From Sinorhizobium sp. BG8 (lineage in GTDB: Bacteria > Pseudomonadota > Alphaproteobacteria > Rhizobiales > Rhizobiaceae): 64,000 nucleotides of DNA. Under the pieces are notes generated by a model. That model worked only from the letters and a program-made list of their open reading frames with translations, was not told the DNA's origin and searched no databases. The stretch is from the NCBI RefSeq assembly GCF_016864555.1, contig NZ_CP044011.1, positions 3,863,501 through 3,927,500 on the forward strand, given 5' to 3'. Shown here piece after piece: positions 27,508 through 36,366 of the stretch. The translations under genes and the position numbers were made by a program. Numbering within the stretch: the first letter of the stretch is position 1; every line of letters begins with the position of its first letter.

Positions 27508-28443
27508 ATGGAAAAAAGCATCTTCACAAATCTCGTCCGCGCCTCGGATGGCTCCGTCTCCACCATGCACGAGGGGTTCGAACTTCACTCCGCCCTGCAG
27601 CCCATTTTTCGCGAGGCTGAGGATGGAACGCTCTACGTGGAGGCCTTCGAGGGCTTGATCCGCGCAGGCGCCGACGGCCGCGCCTACTCCCCCGCCGACT
27701 TCTTCTCCCATGTCAGGGATGAGGACCGCGCGATGGTCGACAGCCTGTGCCGCAGCCTGCACATCCTGAACGCCGGCGCCCTCGGAAGGCGGGATGCGAT
27801 CCTTCTGGTGAACTTCAATCCCGGCCTCTTTACCACGCGCTATGCGATCCGGCAGGAGATCGACCGGATGAAGCTCGTGGCGCACGAGGCGTCCCTTTCG
27901 GTCGGGCAGATCGCCTGTGAGATATGTGAACGTCCGGGCGATGATCCGGAAGTTCTTGGCCGCTTCTCCGACCGGCTGCACGACTCCGGCTTCCTTGTGG
28001 CAATCGATGAATATTCCGGCGACGACCGCTGCCTGGAGCGCCTGTGGCGGCTGAAGCCTGACCTGGTGAAGTTCGACAGCGCCTGGGTGCGCAGCTTCGT
28101 CGAGAATTCGGCGGGCGTCGCGCTGCTGCGGGTCGTGGTCGGTCAGTTTGTGCAGCAGGGAATCAGGCCCCTTCTCGGAGGGATCGAGGAACCCTGGCAG
28201 ATCGAACTCTGCCGCGATCTCGGCGGCCCCCTCATGCAGGGGTACCTGCTGGCACGGCCGGAAATCGCACCGACCGACTTCAACCAGCGTTTCCCGGAGT
28301 CGGATTCGAGCCTTGTCGCGGAGACGAACGCGCAGACTTCACCCCTCCAGCGCAGCCTGCCTGCACCAGTCCACCAGCCGTCCAATGGCGACCAGTCCCG
28401 TCCCGGCAGGCCGCAACGGCAATTCGGCAGGCGAGGACTGTGA
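27508..28443 (+). CDS. EAL-domain protein with altered active site
   Basis: The 311-residue protein is a stand-alone EAL domain (residues about 20-255) with a Ser/Gln/Pro-rich tail. Positions are changed from active c-di-GMP phosphodiesterases. The EAL motif is EGLIR within YVEAFEGLIR. The usual DDFG reads DEYSGDD, and the catalytic Glu region (normally AEGVE) reads LGGIEE. NFNP, CEICE, VKFD and QGYLLARP are kept or close. It may bind c-di-GMP or a protein partner without hydrolysing it. The ATG at 27508 is chosen; a GTG at 27478 is possible. Confidence 0.78.
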   Translation: MEKSIFTNLVRASDGSVSTMHEGFELHSALQPIFREAEDGTLYVEAFEGLIRAGADGRAYSPADFFSHVRDEDRAMVDSLCRSLHILNAGALGRRDAILLVNFNPGLFTTRYAIRQEIDRMKLVAHEASLSVGQIACEICERPGDDPEVLGRFSDRLHDSGFLVAIDEYSGDDRCLERLWRLKPDLVKFDSAWVRSFVENSAGVALLRVVVGQFVQQGIRPLLGGIEEPWQIELCRDLGGPLMQGYLLARPEIAPTDFNQRFPESDSSLVAETNAQTSPLQRSLPAPVHQPSNGDQSRPGRPQRQFGRRGL

Positions 28444-28643
28444 GCGATTGATAGAAAACGGTTCAGGCACGGCCCTTATTCGCCTGAAAACACGACAAGA
28501 CCGTCAATTCATCAACTTCATGATTTCGCCACGATAACTGTCGCGGCTTGCCGCAATTCCGTCCCCCTTGCGCCGATTTCGGCGGGCCTCCTGAGCACCT
28601 CGAATGGTGAACGTGGTTTGGCAGAAGACCGGGGGACGACGCG

Positions 28644-29099
28644 ATGTTTCTGGACGACGAAAACGCCCGCAGCGCTGTGAAGGCAAACGAGGCGCGCGCG
28701 CTTTTCTATATCGCCATGACCGCGCTCGTCGCCTGCATGCTGATGGTCTTCGGCATGATGGGGACGGCACAGGCGGAAACGAGCGTTCCCGCCCCGATCA
28801 CCGCGGTCGGTCATCTGTCGCCGTCCGCGGTGCTTGCCGTTGCCCAGCAGGCCGATACGCGAACAGTCCCCCACACTGCAGCATCCGACGCGGCAGCTAC
28901 GGTAGACGTTGCGGCCAATCCCACGACCGGCAGCATTTCCACGACGAATTCGGCCGTGGATGCACCCATTGCCGACCGCGGGCTGCTCATGGTCCTCGTT
29001 GTTATTCTTTTCGGCCTGATGGCCTGGGCAGGCCACGTTCTCGTTCGCCAGAGCCTGTTTCAGTCGAAGCGTCCTCGCAAGCACCAGAGCGAGGCCTGA
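28644..29099 (+). CDS. Hypothetical membrane protein
   Basis: The 151-residue protein of unknown function has an N-terminal hydrophobic stretch ending GTAQA (residues about 19-45; signal or first helix). A low-complexity Ala/Thr/Ser periplasmic region follows, then a C-terminal helix (LLMVLVVILFGLMAWAGHVLV) and a basic tail (KRPRKHQ). The C-terminus would be cytoplasmic. It resembles no family I recognise. Confidence 0.6.
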   Translation: MFLDDENARSAVKANEARALFYIAMTALVACMLMVFGMMGTAQAETSVPAPITAVGHLSPSAVLAVAQQADTRTVPHTAASDAAATVDVAANPTTGSISTTNSAVDAPIADRGLLMVLVVILFGLMAWAGHVLVRQSLFQSKRPRKHQSEA

Positions 29100-29250
29100 G
29101 CCTGGTTACCTGCTTTCGCCGTCCGGTACGCTGGCGTGATCACCGTCGCGTGACCACCCCTTGAACCTTCCCTCTGGTTGGTCCAACTAACCAGCAAAAG
29201 GGAGCATGGGATTGATGCACGAGAATGCGGTAACCGGGAGAAGGAAGTCG

Positions 29251-30393
29251 ATGAGACGCTGGCTCGCGCTGACGTCGGCAGCCGCCATGGTGCTTGCCTG
29301 CGCCCCGGCATCCTGGGCCGAACCACTTTACGTTCAGAGCAAGAAGGCCGAACTGCAGGTCGATACGCTCATCTCGGGCCTCGATCATCCCTGGTCTGTC
29401 GAGGTGCTTCCGGATGGCGCATACATCGTGACGGAACTGGGCGGAAACCTGCGCATCGTCCGCAACGGGGGCCTCTCCGCTCCGATTTCCGGACTGCCCA
29501 AGATCGCCTTGCGCGGCCAGGGTGGCCTGCTCGACGTAGCGCTTGCCCCCGATTTCGCACAGAGCCGGACCCTCTTCCTGACCTACAGCACGCCCGGAAA
29601 GGGCGGCGCCGGCACGGCGCTCGCACGGGCAAAACTGTCCGAGGACGAAAAGAGCCTGGAAGAACTGAAAACCCTGTTCGTGATGAGCCGTCCAAGCACT
29701 CGCGGACAGCATTTTGGGTCCCGCATTGCGATTGCTCCCGATGGCAGCCTCTTCTTCGGCATCGGCGATCGCGGTGAGATGGACCGTGCGCAAAACCCAC
29801 GCGACCACGCCGGCTCGATCCTGCACATCAACGCCGACGGCAGCATTCCCGCCTCGAACCCCTATGTCGGCACAGGCGACGGTCTTCCGGAAGTCTGGTC
29901 CAAAGGACACCGCAACCCGCAGGGCATCGTCTTCGACCCGAAGGACGGGACGCTGCTGACGGTCGAGCACGGCGCCCGAGGCGGCGACGAAATCAATGCC
30001 CCTGCTGCGGGCAGGAACTACGGCTGGCCCAACATTTCCTATGGCAAGCACTATAGCGGCGCGGACATCGGCGTCGGGACGACGGCCGAGGGCTACGAGC
30101 AGCCGCTGTACTACTGGGACCCCTCGATCGCGCCCGGAGCGATCGATGTGTATCGCGGCAAGATGTTTCCCGAATGGGACGGCAACCTGCTAGTCGCTGC
30201 GCTGAAATACCAGATGCTCGCCCGGCTCGAGCGTGACGACGCCGGAGCCATCGTCTCGGAAGAGAGGATGCTGGACGGCGAGTTCGGAAGGATCCGCGAC
30301 GTCAAGGTCGCTCCTGACGGCTCCATCCTGCTTTTGACGGACGAGGACGACGGGGCCTTGCTGCGTATCTCCCGGGCACCGGCCGACCATTGA
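29251..30393 (+). CDS. PQQ-dependent aldose sugar dehydrogenase-like protein
   Basis: The 380-residue secreted beta-propeller is of the soluble glucose/sorbosone dehydrogenase family (YliI/Asd type). Its signal peptide is MRRWLALTSAAAMVLACAPASWA. Family motifs are LDHPWSVEVLPDGAYIVTE, GQGGLLDVALAPDF, GQHFGSRIAIAPDGSLFF, SKGHRNPQGIVFDP (PQQ-binding His/Arg region) and EHGARGGDEINAPAAGRNYGWP. It oxidises sugars in the periplasm with PQQ. The ATG at 29251 has GAGAAGGAAG upstream and gives a clean signal peptide; an ATG at 29206 is also possible. Confidence 0.87.
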   Translation: MRRWLALTSAAAMVLACAPASWAEPLYVQSKKAELQVDTLISGLDHPWSVEVLPDGAYIVTELGGNLRIVRNGGLSAPISGLPKIALRGQGGLLDVALAPDFAQSRTLFLTYSTPGKGGAGTALARAKLSEDEKSLEELKTLFVMSRPSTRGQHFGSRIAIAPDGSLFFGIGDRGEMDRAQNPRDHAGSILHINADGSIPASNPYVGTGDGLPEVWSKGHRNPQGIVFDPKDGTLLTVEHGARGGDEINAPAAGRNYGWPNISYGKHYSGADIGVGTTAEGYEQPLYYWDPSIAPGAIDVYRGKMFPEWDGNLLVAALKYQMLARLERDDAGAIVSEERMLDGEFGRIRDVKVAPDGSILLLTDEDDGALLRISRAPADH

Positions 30394-30539
30394 GCGAAAA
30401 GGGTTGCCTGTCGGCAACCGGCCGCAACCGCGCGGGGGTTGCCTGGCATAGAGACACCTGCTACCCGTCTGCCCGCCGGGGCATGGCAGCACCGGAGTCA
30501 CCCCTCCACACACTTTCCACGACGTAGAACTTACACGGC

Positions 30540-31439
30540 ATGACGCGCGTTCGAGCGAACCTTCTCCTGTTGCTGGCCGGTTGCATCTGGGGCGCAGGCT
30601 TCGTTGCCCAGTCGACCGCGATGGAGACACTTGGCCCCCTCTGGTTCATCGGCCTGCGTTTCTGCGTGGCCACGCTTGTCGCAACACCGCTGGCATTGGT
30701 CGAGCGGCGCCGGTCCGGCAGCACTGTCTCCGCCGCCAGCAAAATCGGCTTCATTCTGACGGGCGTCGCCCTCTTCGCCGCCGCCGCGACACAGCAGGTC
30801 GGACTTCAGACGACGACCGTCACCAATTCGGGCTTCCTCACGGGTCTCTACGTCGTGTTCACGCCGATCCTGACGGTCGTCCTCTTGCGACGGCGTCCGC
30901 ACTGGATCATCTGGCCCAGCGCCGCGATGGCAACGGTCGGGATCTACCTGTTGAGCGGTGGTGGGCTCGCGTCACTCGGGACCGGCGATCTCCTGACCAT
31001 CGGCTGCGCCGTGCTCTGGTCGCTCCAGATGATTCTGGTCGGCATCCATGCCGGCCGTTCGGGGCGCCCGGTTGCGCTGTCGCTCGTCCAGTTCGCTGTC
31101 TGCGGCGTCCTCGGCTGCCTGGCAGGCTACCTCTACGAACCGCTCAGCCTTGATGCAATTACGGGAGCGCTGCCGGAGATCCTCTACGCCGGCCTCTTCT
31201 CCAGCGGCCTCGCGTTCATTTTCCAGAACGTCGCCCAGCGCTATACCTCCGCCCCACAGGCCGCCATCTTCCTTTCCAGCGAGGCGTTGTTTGCAGCGCT
31301 CTTCGGTGTTCTCCTGCTTGGCGAGACGATATCGCCTGCGGGCTACGCCGGATGCGCGATCATCTTCGTCGCAATCCTCGCCACGGAGCTGGTACCGGAG
31401 CTCAGTAAGGCAAGGCGCTTGACTGTAGCGAAGGCTTGA
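30540..31439 (+). CDS. DMT-family (EamA) transporter
   Basis: The 299-residue protein has ten predicted membrane helices in two EamA repeats: LLLLAGCIWGAGFVAQ near the start, and LFSSGLAFIFQNVAQRYTSAPQAAIFLSSEALFAALFGVL in the second half. Such proteins export amino acids or other metabolites; the substrate is unknown. It begins with ATG directly behind a short leader and has no tight operon partner. Confidence 0.87.
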   Translation: MTRVRANLLLLLAGCIWGAGFVAQSTAMETLGPLWFIGLRFCVATLVATPLALVERRRSGSTVSAASKIGFILTGVALFAAAATQQVGLQTTTVTNSGFLTGLYVVFTPILTVVLLRRRPHWIIWPSAAMATVGIYLLSGGGLASLGTGDLLTIGCAVLWSLQMILVGIHAGRSGRPVALSLVQFAVCGVLGCLAGYLYEPLSLDAITGALPEILYAGLFSSGLAFIFQNVAQRYTSAPQAAIFLSSEALFAALFGVLLLGETISPAGYAGCAIIFVAILATELVPELSKARRLTVAKA

Positions 31440-31885
31440 ACACCTGGGCTCTAGGCCGGATCGGAAGCAGTGCTGACGGCTCCAAAGAGGTGAAACGCAC
31501 CCTCCTGCAATCTATTTGGTAAAGAGGAAAGAACGACCGTGCCAATATCCTCCACGTTTTTGCGCGGCACGCTCTCACTTTGACCAAAGTGAGGCGAGTG
31601 AAATCGATCCGAAAACTTTTGCTTGCCAATTCAAGATAAACACATCACTCTTGCTTCGTTCGGGCAATTTGCGAACATGGGAAGACCTTTGATAACAACG
31701 CGCCGGAGACGCGAAAAAATTCTGAGCAGCCAGAACCGATCCACCTTATGGGCGGCCCGGATAGCTGGTTGCGGCAATAATGGGCTCCTTTCCTCACCCT
31801 CAAGAACTGCCTGCCTCACGCCCCCCGGGGCAAAACTGTAGTGCTGCCCGCCGCCTAAACGGGCAGAGAGAAAAGGACCTGACGC
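31440..31885. other. Long leader region before the cold-shock gene
   Basis: No gene is supported in this 446-base gap. It probably includes the cold-shock mRNA leader. A CTGCCCG/CGGGCAG hairpin (31844-31866) ends 20 bases before the ATG and just before the AAAAGGA ribosome binding site, so it could affect translation with temperature. Confidence 0.5.
31574..31593. promoter_or_regulatory. Perfect 20-base palindromic site
   Basis: CTCACTTTG (31574-31582), two bases, then its exact complement (31585-31593). It lies in the 446-base gap between the DMT gene and the cold-shock gene, far from either start. Probably a protein-binding site of unknown owner. Confidence 0.5.
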
Positions 31886-32101
31886 ATGGCCGAGACTGGC
31901 ACAGTAAAATTCTTCAACACCGAGAAGGGCTTTGGTTTCATCAAGCCTGACAACGGTGGTGCAGATATCTTCGTACACATTTCAGCAGTGCAGGCTTCTG
32001 GCCTGAACGGACTGTCTGAAAACCAGAAGGTAAGCTTCGACACCGAACCTGATCGCCGCGGCAAAGGCCCGAAGGCGGTCAATCTGCAGATCTCCGGCTG
32101 A
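31886..32101 (+). CDS. Cold-shock domain protein
   Basis: The 71-residue CspA-type RNA-binding protein is a single OB fold with the RNP motifs GFGFIKP and DIFVHIS. Most lengths in this family are 66-72. It is likely an RNA chaperone in the cytoplasm. It has a structured leader, an AAAAGGA ribosome binding site and its own intrinsic terminator, so it is monocistronic. Rhizobia carry several paralogues; which one this is cannot be told. Confidence 0.95.
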   Translation: MAETGTVKFFNTEKGFGFIKPDNGGADIFVHISAVQASGLNGLSENQKVSFDTEPDRRGKGPKAVNLQISG

Positions 32102-32132
32102 TCCGGTTTCTGCTGAAAGATTGAAGTTGTAT

Positions 32133-32157
32133 CCCGGCAGAGATGCCGGGTTTTTTT
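32133..32157 (+). terminator. Intrinsic terminator of the cold-shock gene
   Basis: A CCCGGCA/TGCCGGG stem (32133-32150) with a 4-base loop is followed by seven Ts. Confidence 0.92.
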
Positions 32158-32240
32158 GTTCAGCCTCTGTTCAGCCATATTGACGTAGTCTGTCACCATC
32201 ATTCCAGTCGCGTGGAGCTGGATATCGGTGGGAATAAGAT

Positions 32241-32666
32241 ATGAACAGATTGCTGAAAGTCTTCGTTTTGACAGCTGCTGTCGCCGCCACGACCCTTTCG
32301 TCGGTCGGATACGCGAGCGCTGACGATCGCTACTGGAGACGCCATCATCATCACGACAACAATACTGACGACGTGCTGCTCGGCGGCGCGCTGGGACTGG
32401 CAACAGGCCTCGTTGTCGGAAGCGCCATTGCCGAACCTGCTCCGCGCTACTATCGCCCGGCACCCCGCCGCGTTTATGTCGAGCCCGGCTACTACCCCGC
32501 CCGTCGCGTCTACCGCGAACCGCGGCCCGTTGTCGTCGAGACCCTTGAGCCTTGGAGCAACGGCTGGTTCCGCTACTGCTCCGACCGCTACCGCTCTTTC
32601 AATCCCCGCACCGGCACGTTCGTCGGCTATGACGGCATGGAGCATTTCTGCGTAGCCGGCGGCTGA
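32241..32666 (+). CDS. BA14K-family secreted protein
   Basis: The 141-residue protein has a signal peptide (ending SVGYASA), a His/Asp-rich segment, a short hydrophobic Gly-rich helix (LLGGALGLATGLVVGSAIA) and a Tyr/Pro/Arg-rich middle. The C-terminal BA14K signature is WFRYCSDRYRSFNPRTGTFVG with a matching second Cys (EHFC). BA14K proteins are lectin-like, immunoreactive envelope proteins of Rhizobiales. The gene ends at a very strong terminator. Confidence 0.86.
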   Translation: MNRLLKVFVLTAAVAATTLSSVGYASADDRYWRRHHHHDNNTDDVLLGGALGLATGLVVGSAIAEPAPRYYRPAPRRVYVEPGYYPARRVYREPRPVVVETLEPWSNGWFRYCSDRYRSFNPRTGTFVGYDGMEHFCVAGG

Positions 32667-32691
32667 GGCAGCCGCCACTTGTGAATTCCCG

Positions 32692-32734
32692 GGAAGGGCG
32701 GCCGTGCGATGACGCGGCCGCCCTTCCGGTTTTT
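32692..32734 (+). terminator. Strong intrinsic terminator of the BA14K gene
   Basis: A perfect 13-bp GC-rich stem (32692-32704 with 32715-32727) is followed two bases later by five Ts (32730-32734). The T-run touches the stop codon of the convergent hydrolase gene. Confidence 0.9.
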
Positions 32735-33381
32735 CAGAGGCCGCGAAGGAATGGATTGGTGCGCCTCTCCTCCCCGATCTGGCTTCCCGGGCCATGGCCG
32801 CAGAGGAAGCCGACCGAATCGCCGAGCGGCAGAACCTTGTCGCGGATCGATTCCAGCAGCTGGCGTTCGTTCCCGCCGGGCAGGTCCGTACGACCGATCG
32901 AGCCGTGGAAGAGCACGTCGCCCAGATGGGCGAAATTCTGTTTGCGGTTGAAGTAGATGACATGTCCAGGTGCGTGACCGGGCGTGTGGTAGACCTCGAA
33001 TTCGTGATCGCCGAACGAAACCGTGTCCCCATCTTCCAGCCAGCGGTCCGGCACGACGTTTTTCACCTTGCCAGCCATGCCGAACATGTCCGCCCGGCTC
33101 TCGATTGCCTGAAGGATCGGAAGATCGTCCTTGTGCGGGCCAATGATTTCGAGGCCGAGTGCTTCCTTGAGTTCCTTGGCGCCACCAGCATGGTCGATAT
33201 GGCCATGGGTGATCCAGATAGCCTTCAGCGTGATGCCGTTGTTCTTCGCCGTGTCGATGATCGTATCGACATCGCCGCCCGGATCGATGACCACGCCTTC
33301 CTTGGTGTCCATATCGAAAAGGATCGTGCAGTTCTGCTGGAATGGGGTGACGGGAATGATGCCCGCCTGAAGCATGCCCAT
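32734..33381 (-). CDS. MBL-fold hydrolase, glyoxalase II-like
   Basis: The 215-residue metallo-beta-lactamase-fold protein is of the YcbL/hydroxyacylglutathione hydrolase type. The two-metal site is read in ITHGHIDHAGG (HxHxDH), HTPGHAPGHV and HLGDVLFHGSIGRTDLPGG, plus FLCGHGPGSQIGEER. These enzymes hydrolyse thioesters such as S-lactoylglutathione in the cytoplasm. The ATG at 33381 (MGMLQAGIIPVTPF) has GAGGA upstream and matches family starts. Confidence 0.9.
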   Translation of the reverse strand: MGMLQAGIIPVTPFQQNCTILFDMDTKEGVVIDPGGDVDTIIDTAKNNGITLKAIWITHGHIDHAGGAKELKEALGLEIIGPHKDDLPILQAIESRADMFGMAGKVKNVVPDRWLEDGDTVSFGDHEFEVYHTPGHAPGHVIYFNRKQNFAHLGDVLFHGSIGRTDLPGGNERQLLESIRDKVLPLGDSVGFLCGHGPGSQIGEERRTNPFLRGL

Positions 33382-33471
33382 GATGTCCTCGCTGGGGAAA
33401 TGTCGGTCGCTCCGGTATAGCGGCAACGACGCGTTTTTACCAACCCCGAGGCGGGCAAACGCAAGCCTGTG

Positions 33472-33636
33472 CTACCGCATTGCGACGACCTGCTGGTCTG
33501 CGGATGCCGGCCCGGGGAACGAAACCGTCGTGACGAGAAGCGTGGCAACGGCGATGTTGACGGCCGCGTAAACGTAGACGACGGGCCGCAGGCGGGCAGC
33601 GACGCTGGATTTTTCGGTGACGGCTTCGATGTGCAT
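33472..33636 (-). CDS. Small membrane protein, hypothetical
   Basis: The 54-residue protein has one hydrophobic segment (PVVYVYAAVNIAVATLLVTTV) and a short tail. The ATG at 33636 has AGAAGAGGGA 7 bases upstream, which decides it over longer frames. It lies between the hydrolase and the Lrp-type gene on the same strand. Function unknown. Confidence 0.55.
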   Translation of the reverse strand: MHIEAVTEKSSVAARLRPVVYVYAAVNIAVATLLVTTVSFPGPASADQQVVAMR

Positions 33637-33773
33637 GGCTCTGTCCCTCTTCTCTCGACCCGGCACCTGATGCCTGCTGTCGTTGCATGATCGAGACATA
33701 CAATGCCGCGGTTGCGCACTCTGTTCCCAAGGGAACACTGCAAATCGAAACGGCCTTTTTCTTCGGGCTTTCA

Positions 33774-34238
33774 TCACGGCATCAGCGGCAGCGCCGTCGT
33801 CTCCTTCAGCGTGTCGAGAACGATCGCCGTCTTCACGTGCGATACCGACTCGTGCGGCAGGAGCACGTCGTTGACAAAGGCCGAAAGCGACTTGAGGTTC
33901 GGCACCACGACCTTGATCACGTAGTCCATCTCCCCGGTCAGCGCGAAAGCCTCTAGCACTTCAGGCAAGCTTGAGATGAGCCGGGCGAACCGCTGGGCAT
34001 TGTCCCTGTTATGCGTGGCAAGGGTCACCGTGACGATTATGACGATGCCGAGGTCAAGCTTCTCCCGGTCCAGCTCCGCGCGATAGGCGCGGATAACCCC
34101 CTCCTCCTCGAGACGAGTCCTGCGGCGGGAGCATTGCGAGGGCGAGAGGTTGATGCGCTCGGAAAGCTCGTTGTTGGTGAGGCGAGCATCGAGCTGCAAG
34201 TGCGTAAGCAGTTTTCGATCGAAATCGTCAAGATGCAC
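33774..34238 (-). CDS. Lrp/AsnC-family regulator, likely of hpd
   Basis: The 154-residue protein has an N-terminal helix-turn-helix (LDDFDRKLLTHLQLDARLTNNELSERINLSPSQCSRRRTRLEEEG) and a C-terminal RAM amino-acid-binding domain (FALTGEMDYVIKVVV). It is intact, unlike the Lrp-type gene at 17.2 kb. It is divergent from hpd with 129 bases between starts, so it probably senses an aromatic amino acid (tyrosine or phenylalanine) and controls hpd. The ligand is inferred from position. Confidence 0.9.
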   Translation of the reverse strand: MHLDDFDRKLLTHLQLDARLTNNELSERINLSPSQCSRRRTRLEEEGVIRAYRAELDREKLDLGIVIIVTVTLATHNRDNAQRFARLISSLPEVLEAFALTGEMDYVIKVVVPNLKSLSAFVNDVLLPHESVSHVKTAIVLDTLKETTALPLMP

Positions 34239-34367
34239 GACACTGTCCTATCAATCCGGATTCTTGCACGGAACATGCATATTCTCCGCCAAGCACGCGC
34301 TAAATGCAAGCACTTTGCACCCGATGCGGCGCATACTGTGCACGAATGGGAACTATGGAGGATGATA

Positions 34368-35477
34368 ATGGGCCCTTTTCCGCACGACGCACCGGCCGCC
34401 GAAATCACCGCGGAGAACCCCGCCGGCACTGACGGTTTCGAATTTGTTGAATTCGCCCACCCCGAACCGGGCAAGCTCGAGGAACTGTTCGACAGGATGG
34501 GCTATCGCAGGGTCGCAAGACACCGCAGCAAGAACATCAGCATCTGGCGGCAGGGTGACATCAACTACGTCCTGAACGCCGAAAAAGGCTCCTTCGCCGA
34601 CAGATTCGTCGAGAAGCACGGTCCCTGCGCCCCTTCGATGGCATGGCGGGTGGTCGATGCCGCGCACGCGCTGAAGCATGCCGTAAGCATGGGCGCCGAG
34701 GAGTACACCGGCACGGACAAATGCATCGACGCCCCCGCGATCGTTGGTATCGGCGGTTCCCTGCTCTATTTCATCGACACCTATGGCGAAAAGGGATCGG
34801 CCTACGACGTTGAATTCGAGTGGCTCGGCGAGCGTGATCCGAAACCCGAAGGCGTCGGTTTCTACTACCTCGATCACCTGACGCACAACGTGTTCCGTGG
34901 CAACATGGACAAGTGGTGGGCCTTCTACCGGGAACTCTTCAATTTCCGGCAGATCCACTTCTTCGACATAGCCGGCAAGATGAGCGGGCTTGTCTCGCGG
35001 GCTATCACATCCCCCTGCGGGAAAATTCGCATACCCTTGAATGAATCCACCGACGACAAGAGCCAGATCGAGGAATTCCTTCGCAAGTATAACGGCGAGG
35101 GAATTCAGCATATCGCTGTCGGAACGGAGGACATCTACTTGGCGACCGACAGGCTCGCCAAGAACGGTCTCAAGTTCATGCCGGGTCCGCCGGAGACCTA
35201 TTATCAAAGGTCGCAGGAACGCGTCACTGGCCACGAGGAACCGATCGACCGGCTGCAAAGACACGGCATCCTCATCGATGGCGAGGGCGTGGTGAACGGT
35301 GGCACGACCAAGATCCTTCTCCAGATCTTCTCCAAGACCGTCATCGGACCGATCTTCTTCGAGTTCATCCAGCGCAAGGGCGACGAGGGTTTCGGCGAAG
35401 GCAACTTCAAGGCTCTGTTCGAATCAATCGAGGAGGACCAGATTCTCCGCGGAGTCTTCAACGACGCTGCGGAATGA
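34368..35477 (+). CDS. hpd: 4-hydroxyphenylpyruvate dioxygenase
   Basis: The 369-residue Fe(II) dioxygenase turns 4-hydroxyphenylpyruvate into homogentisate in tyrosine breakdown. Two vicinal-oxygen-chelate domains are present. The iron ligands are His in YLDHLTHNVFRG, His in GIQHIAVGTEDIY and Glu in FFEFIQRKGDEGFGEGNF. C-terminal conserved residues are intact. The ATG at 34368 is 6 bases after GGAGG; the ATG at 34362 is too close to it. No homogentisate dioxygenase gene lies beside it. Confidence 0.95.
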   Translation: MGPFPHDAPAAEITAENPAGTDGFEFVEFAHPEPGKLEELFDRMGYRRVARHRSKNISIWRQGDINYVLNAEKGSFADRFVEKHGPCAPSMAWRVVDAAHALKHAVSMGAEEYTGTDKCIDAPAIVGIGGSLLYFIDTYGEKGSAYDVEFEWLGERDPKPEGVGFYYLDHLTHNVFRGNMDKWWAFYRELFNFRQIHFFDIAGKMSGLVSRAITSPCGKIRIPLNESTDDKSQIEEFLRKYNGEGIQHIAVGTEDIYLATDRLAKNGLKFMPGPPETYYQRSQERVTGHEEPIDRLQRHGILIDGEGVVNGGTTKILLQIFSKTVIGPIFFEFIQRKGDEGFGEGNFKALFESIEEDQILRGVFNDAAE

Positions 35478-35766
35478 AACTATAGCGCTGGGTTTCGGGG
35501 GGCCTTCTTTACCGGGCCCCACTCCTTTGATTCCAAAACAAATTCCCTCGACTTCCTGCACGGTGGGCCAGACACCCGACGCTCCCGCCACCACGTTCCA
35601 GCCCCGCTAAATTGACAGGCTGCTAATTTACAACCACGCTGCGAACTGCCGAGGGGTTCGGCAATGGAGGCGACGGACTTTGTGCGTCTCGCTCGCCCCA
35701 TCGTTGATGCGCAGCGTCCGTTTCGGCATCCGCTCGTGATCCGGCCGGGCAAAAGTGGAGGGAATC

Positions 35767-36030
35767 ATGGAAGCATTGATGCCACTCATCACTCAACTGA
35801 TTGCCGGCGCCATCGGCGGCAATGCGGCGGGTGCGGCACTGAAGCAGCAGGCCGTCAGCGTTGTCGTCAGAACCATCGTGGGAGCCATCGGGGGTGTAGG
35901 CGGGGGATTTCTTGTCCAGATGCTCGGAGGCGAGGCCGCGGTGGCGGGACTCGTATCCAGCGCGATCAGCGGGCTGGTCGGCGGCGGCGTGCTGCAGGCC
36001 ATCGTAGGCGCCGTGCTGGGCCGGAAATAG
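35767..36030 (+). CDS. Small Gly/Ala-rich hydrophobic protein
   Basis: The 87-residue protein is almost wholly hydrophobic and rich in Gly, Ala and Val, with glycine-zipper patterns (AGAIGGNAAGAAL, VGAIGGVGGGFLV, ISGLVGGGVLQAIVGAVLG) suggesting two or three packed membrane helices. The ATG at 35767 follows GGAGGGA; GTG 35755 overlaps that site. The preceding 290 bases (35478-35766) hold no gene I can support. Function unknown. Confidence 0.7.
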   Translation: MEALMPLITQLIAGAIGGNAAGAALKQQAVSVVVRTIVGAIGGVGGGFLVQMLGGEAAVAGLVSSAISGLVGGGVLQAIVGAVLGRK

Positions 36031-36068
36031 AGGAAACACCGATCGGGGAGGCCTCAATCAATGAATGC

Positions 36069-36097
36069 AGAAGGCGGCGCGGGTGCCGCCTTCTTTG
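36069..36097 (+). terminator. Terminator of the small hydrophobic gene
   Basis: AGAAGGCGGC (36069-36078) pairs with GCCGCCTTCT (36085-36094); a short T tract ends the site. Confidence 0.75.
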
Positions 36098-36320
36098 CAT
36101 ATCGTCAAGTCACAGCCGGATTCCGTCATCGCAAACGACTTTCCGCCGTGAGGAGGCCATTCTTTGTGTTGATTGTCGCGGTTGCTAAGGTTTAACCAGT
36201 ATCGTACGGCAGGCATGGTGTAAGGATCCTGACAGGGGCGCGAGATCCCGCCGATTCCGACCTATGCCGCGTGACGGTGAAGGGCATGCCAGAGGAAAGG
36301 CCTTCCTGGGGGTGAGATAG

Positions 36321-36340
36321 GTCAGTATAACTGACTTTTT
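36321..36340. promoter_or_regulatory. Candidate PetP operator
   Basis: GTCAGT-ATA-ACTGAC (36321-36335) is a perfect palindrome 32 bases before the petP start, followed by five Ts. It may be a MarR-type operator for petP autoregulation. The rest of the 336-base gap 36031-36366 shows only the terminator at 36069. Confidence 0.45.
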
Positions 36341-36366
36341 ACGATGTTTCGTGGGGAACGGAATAG

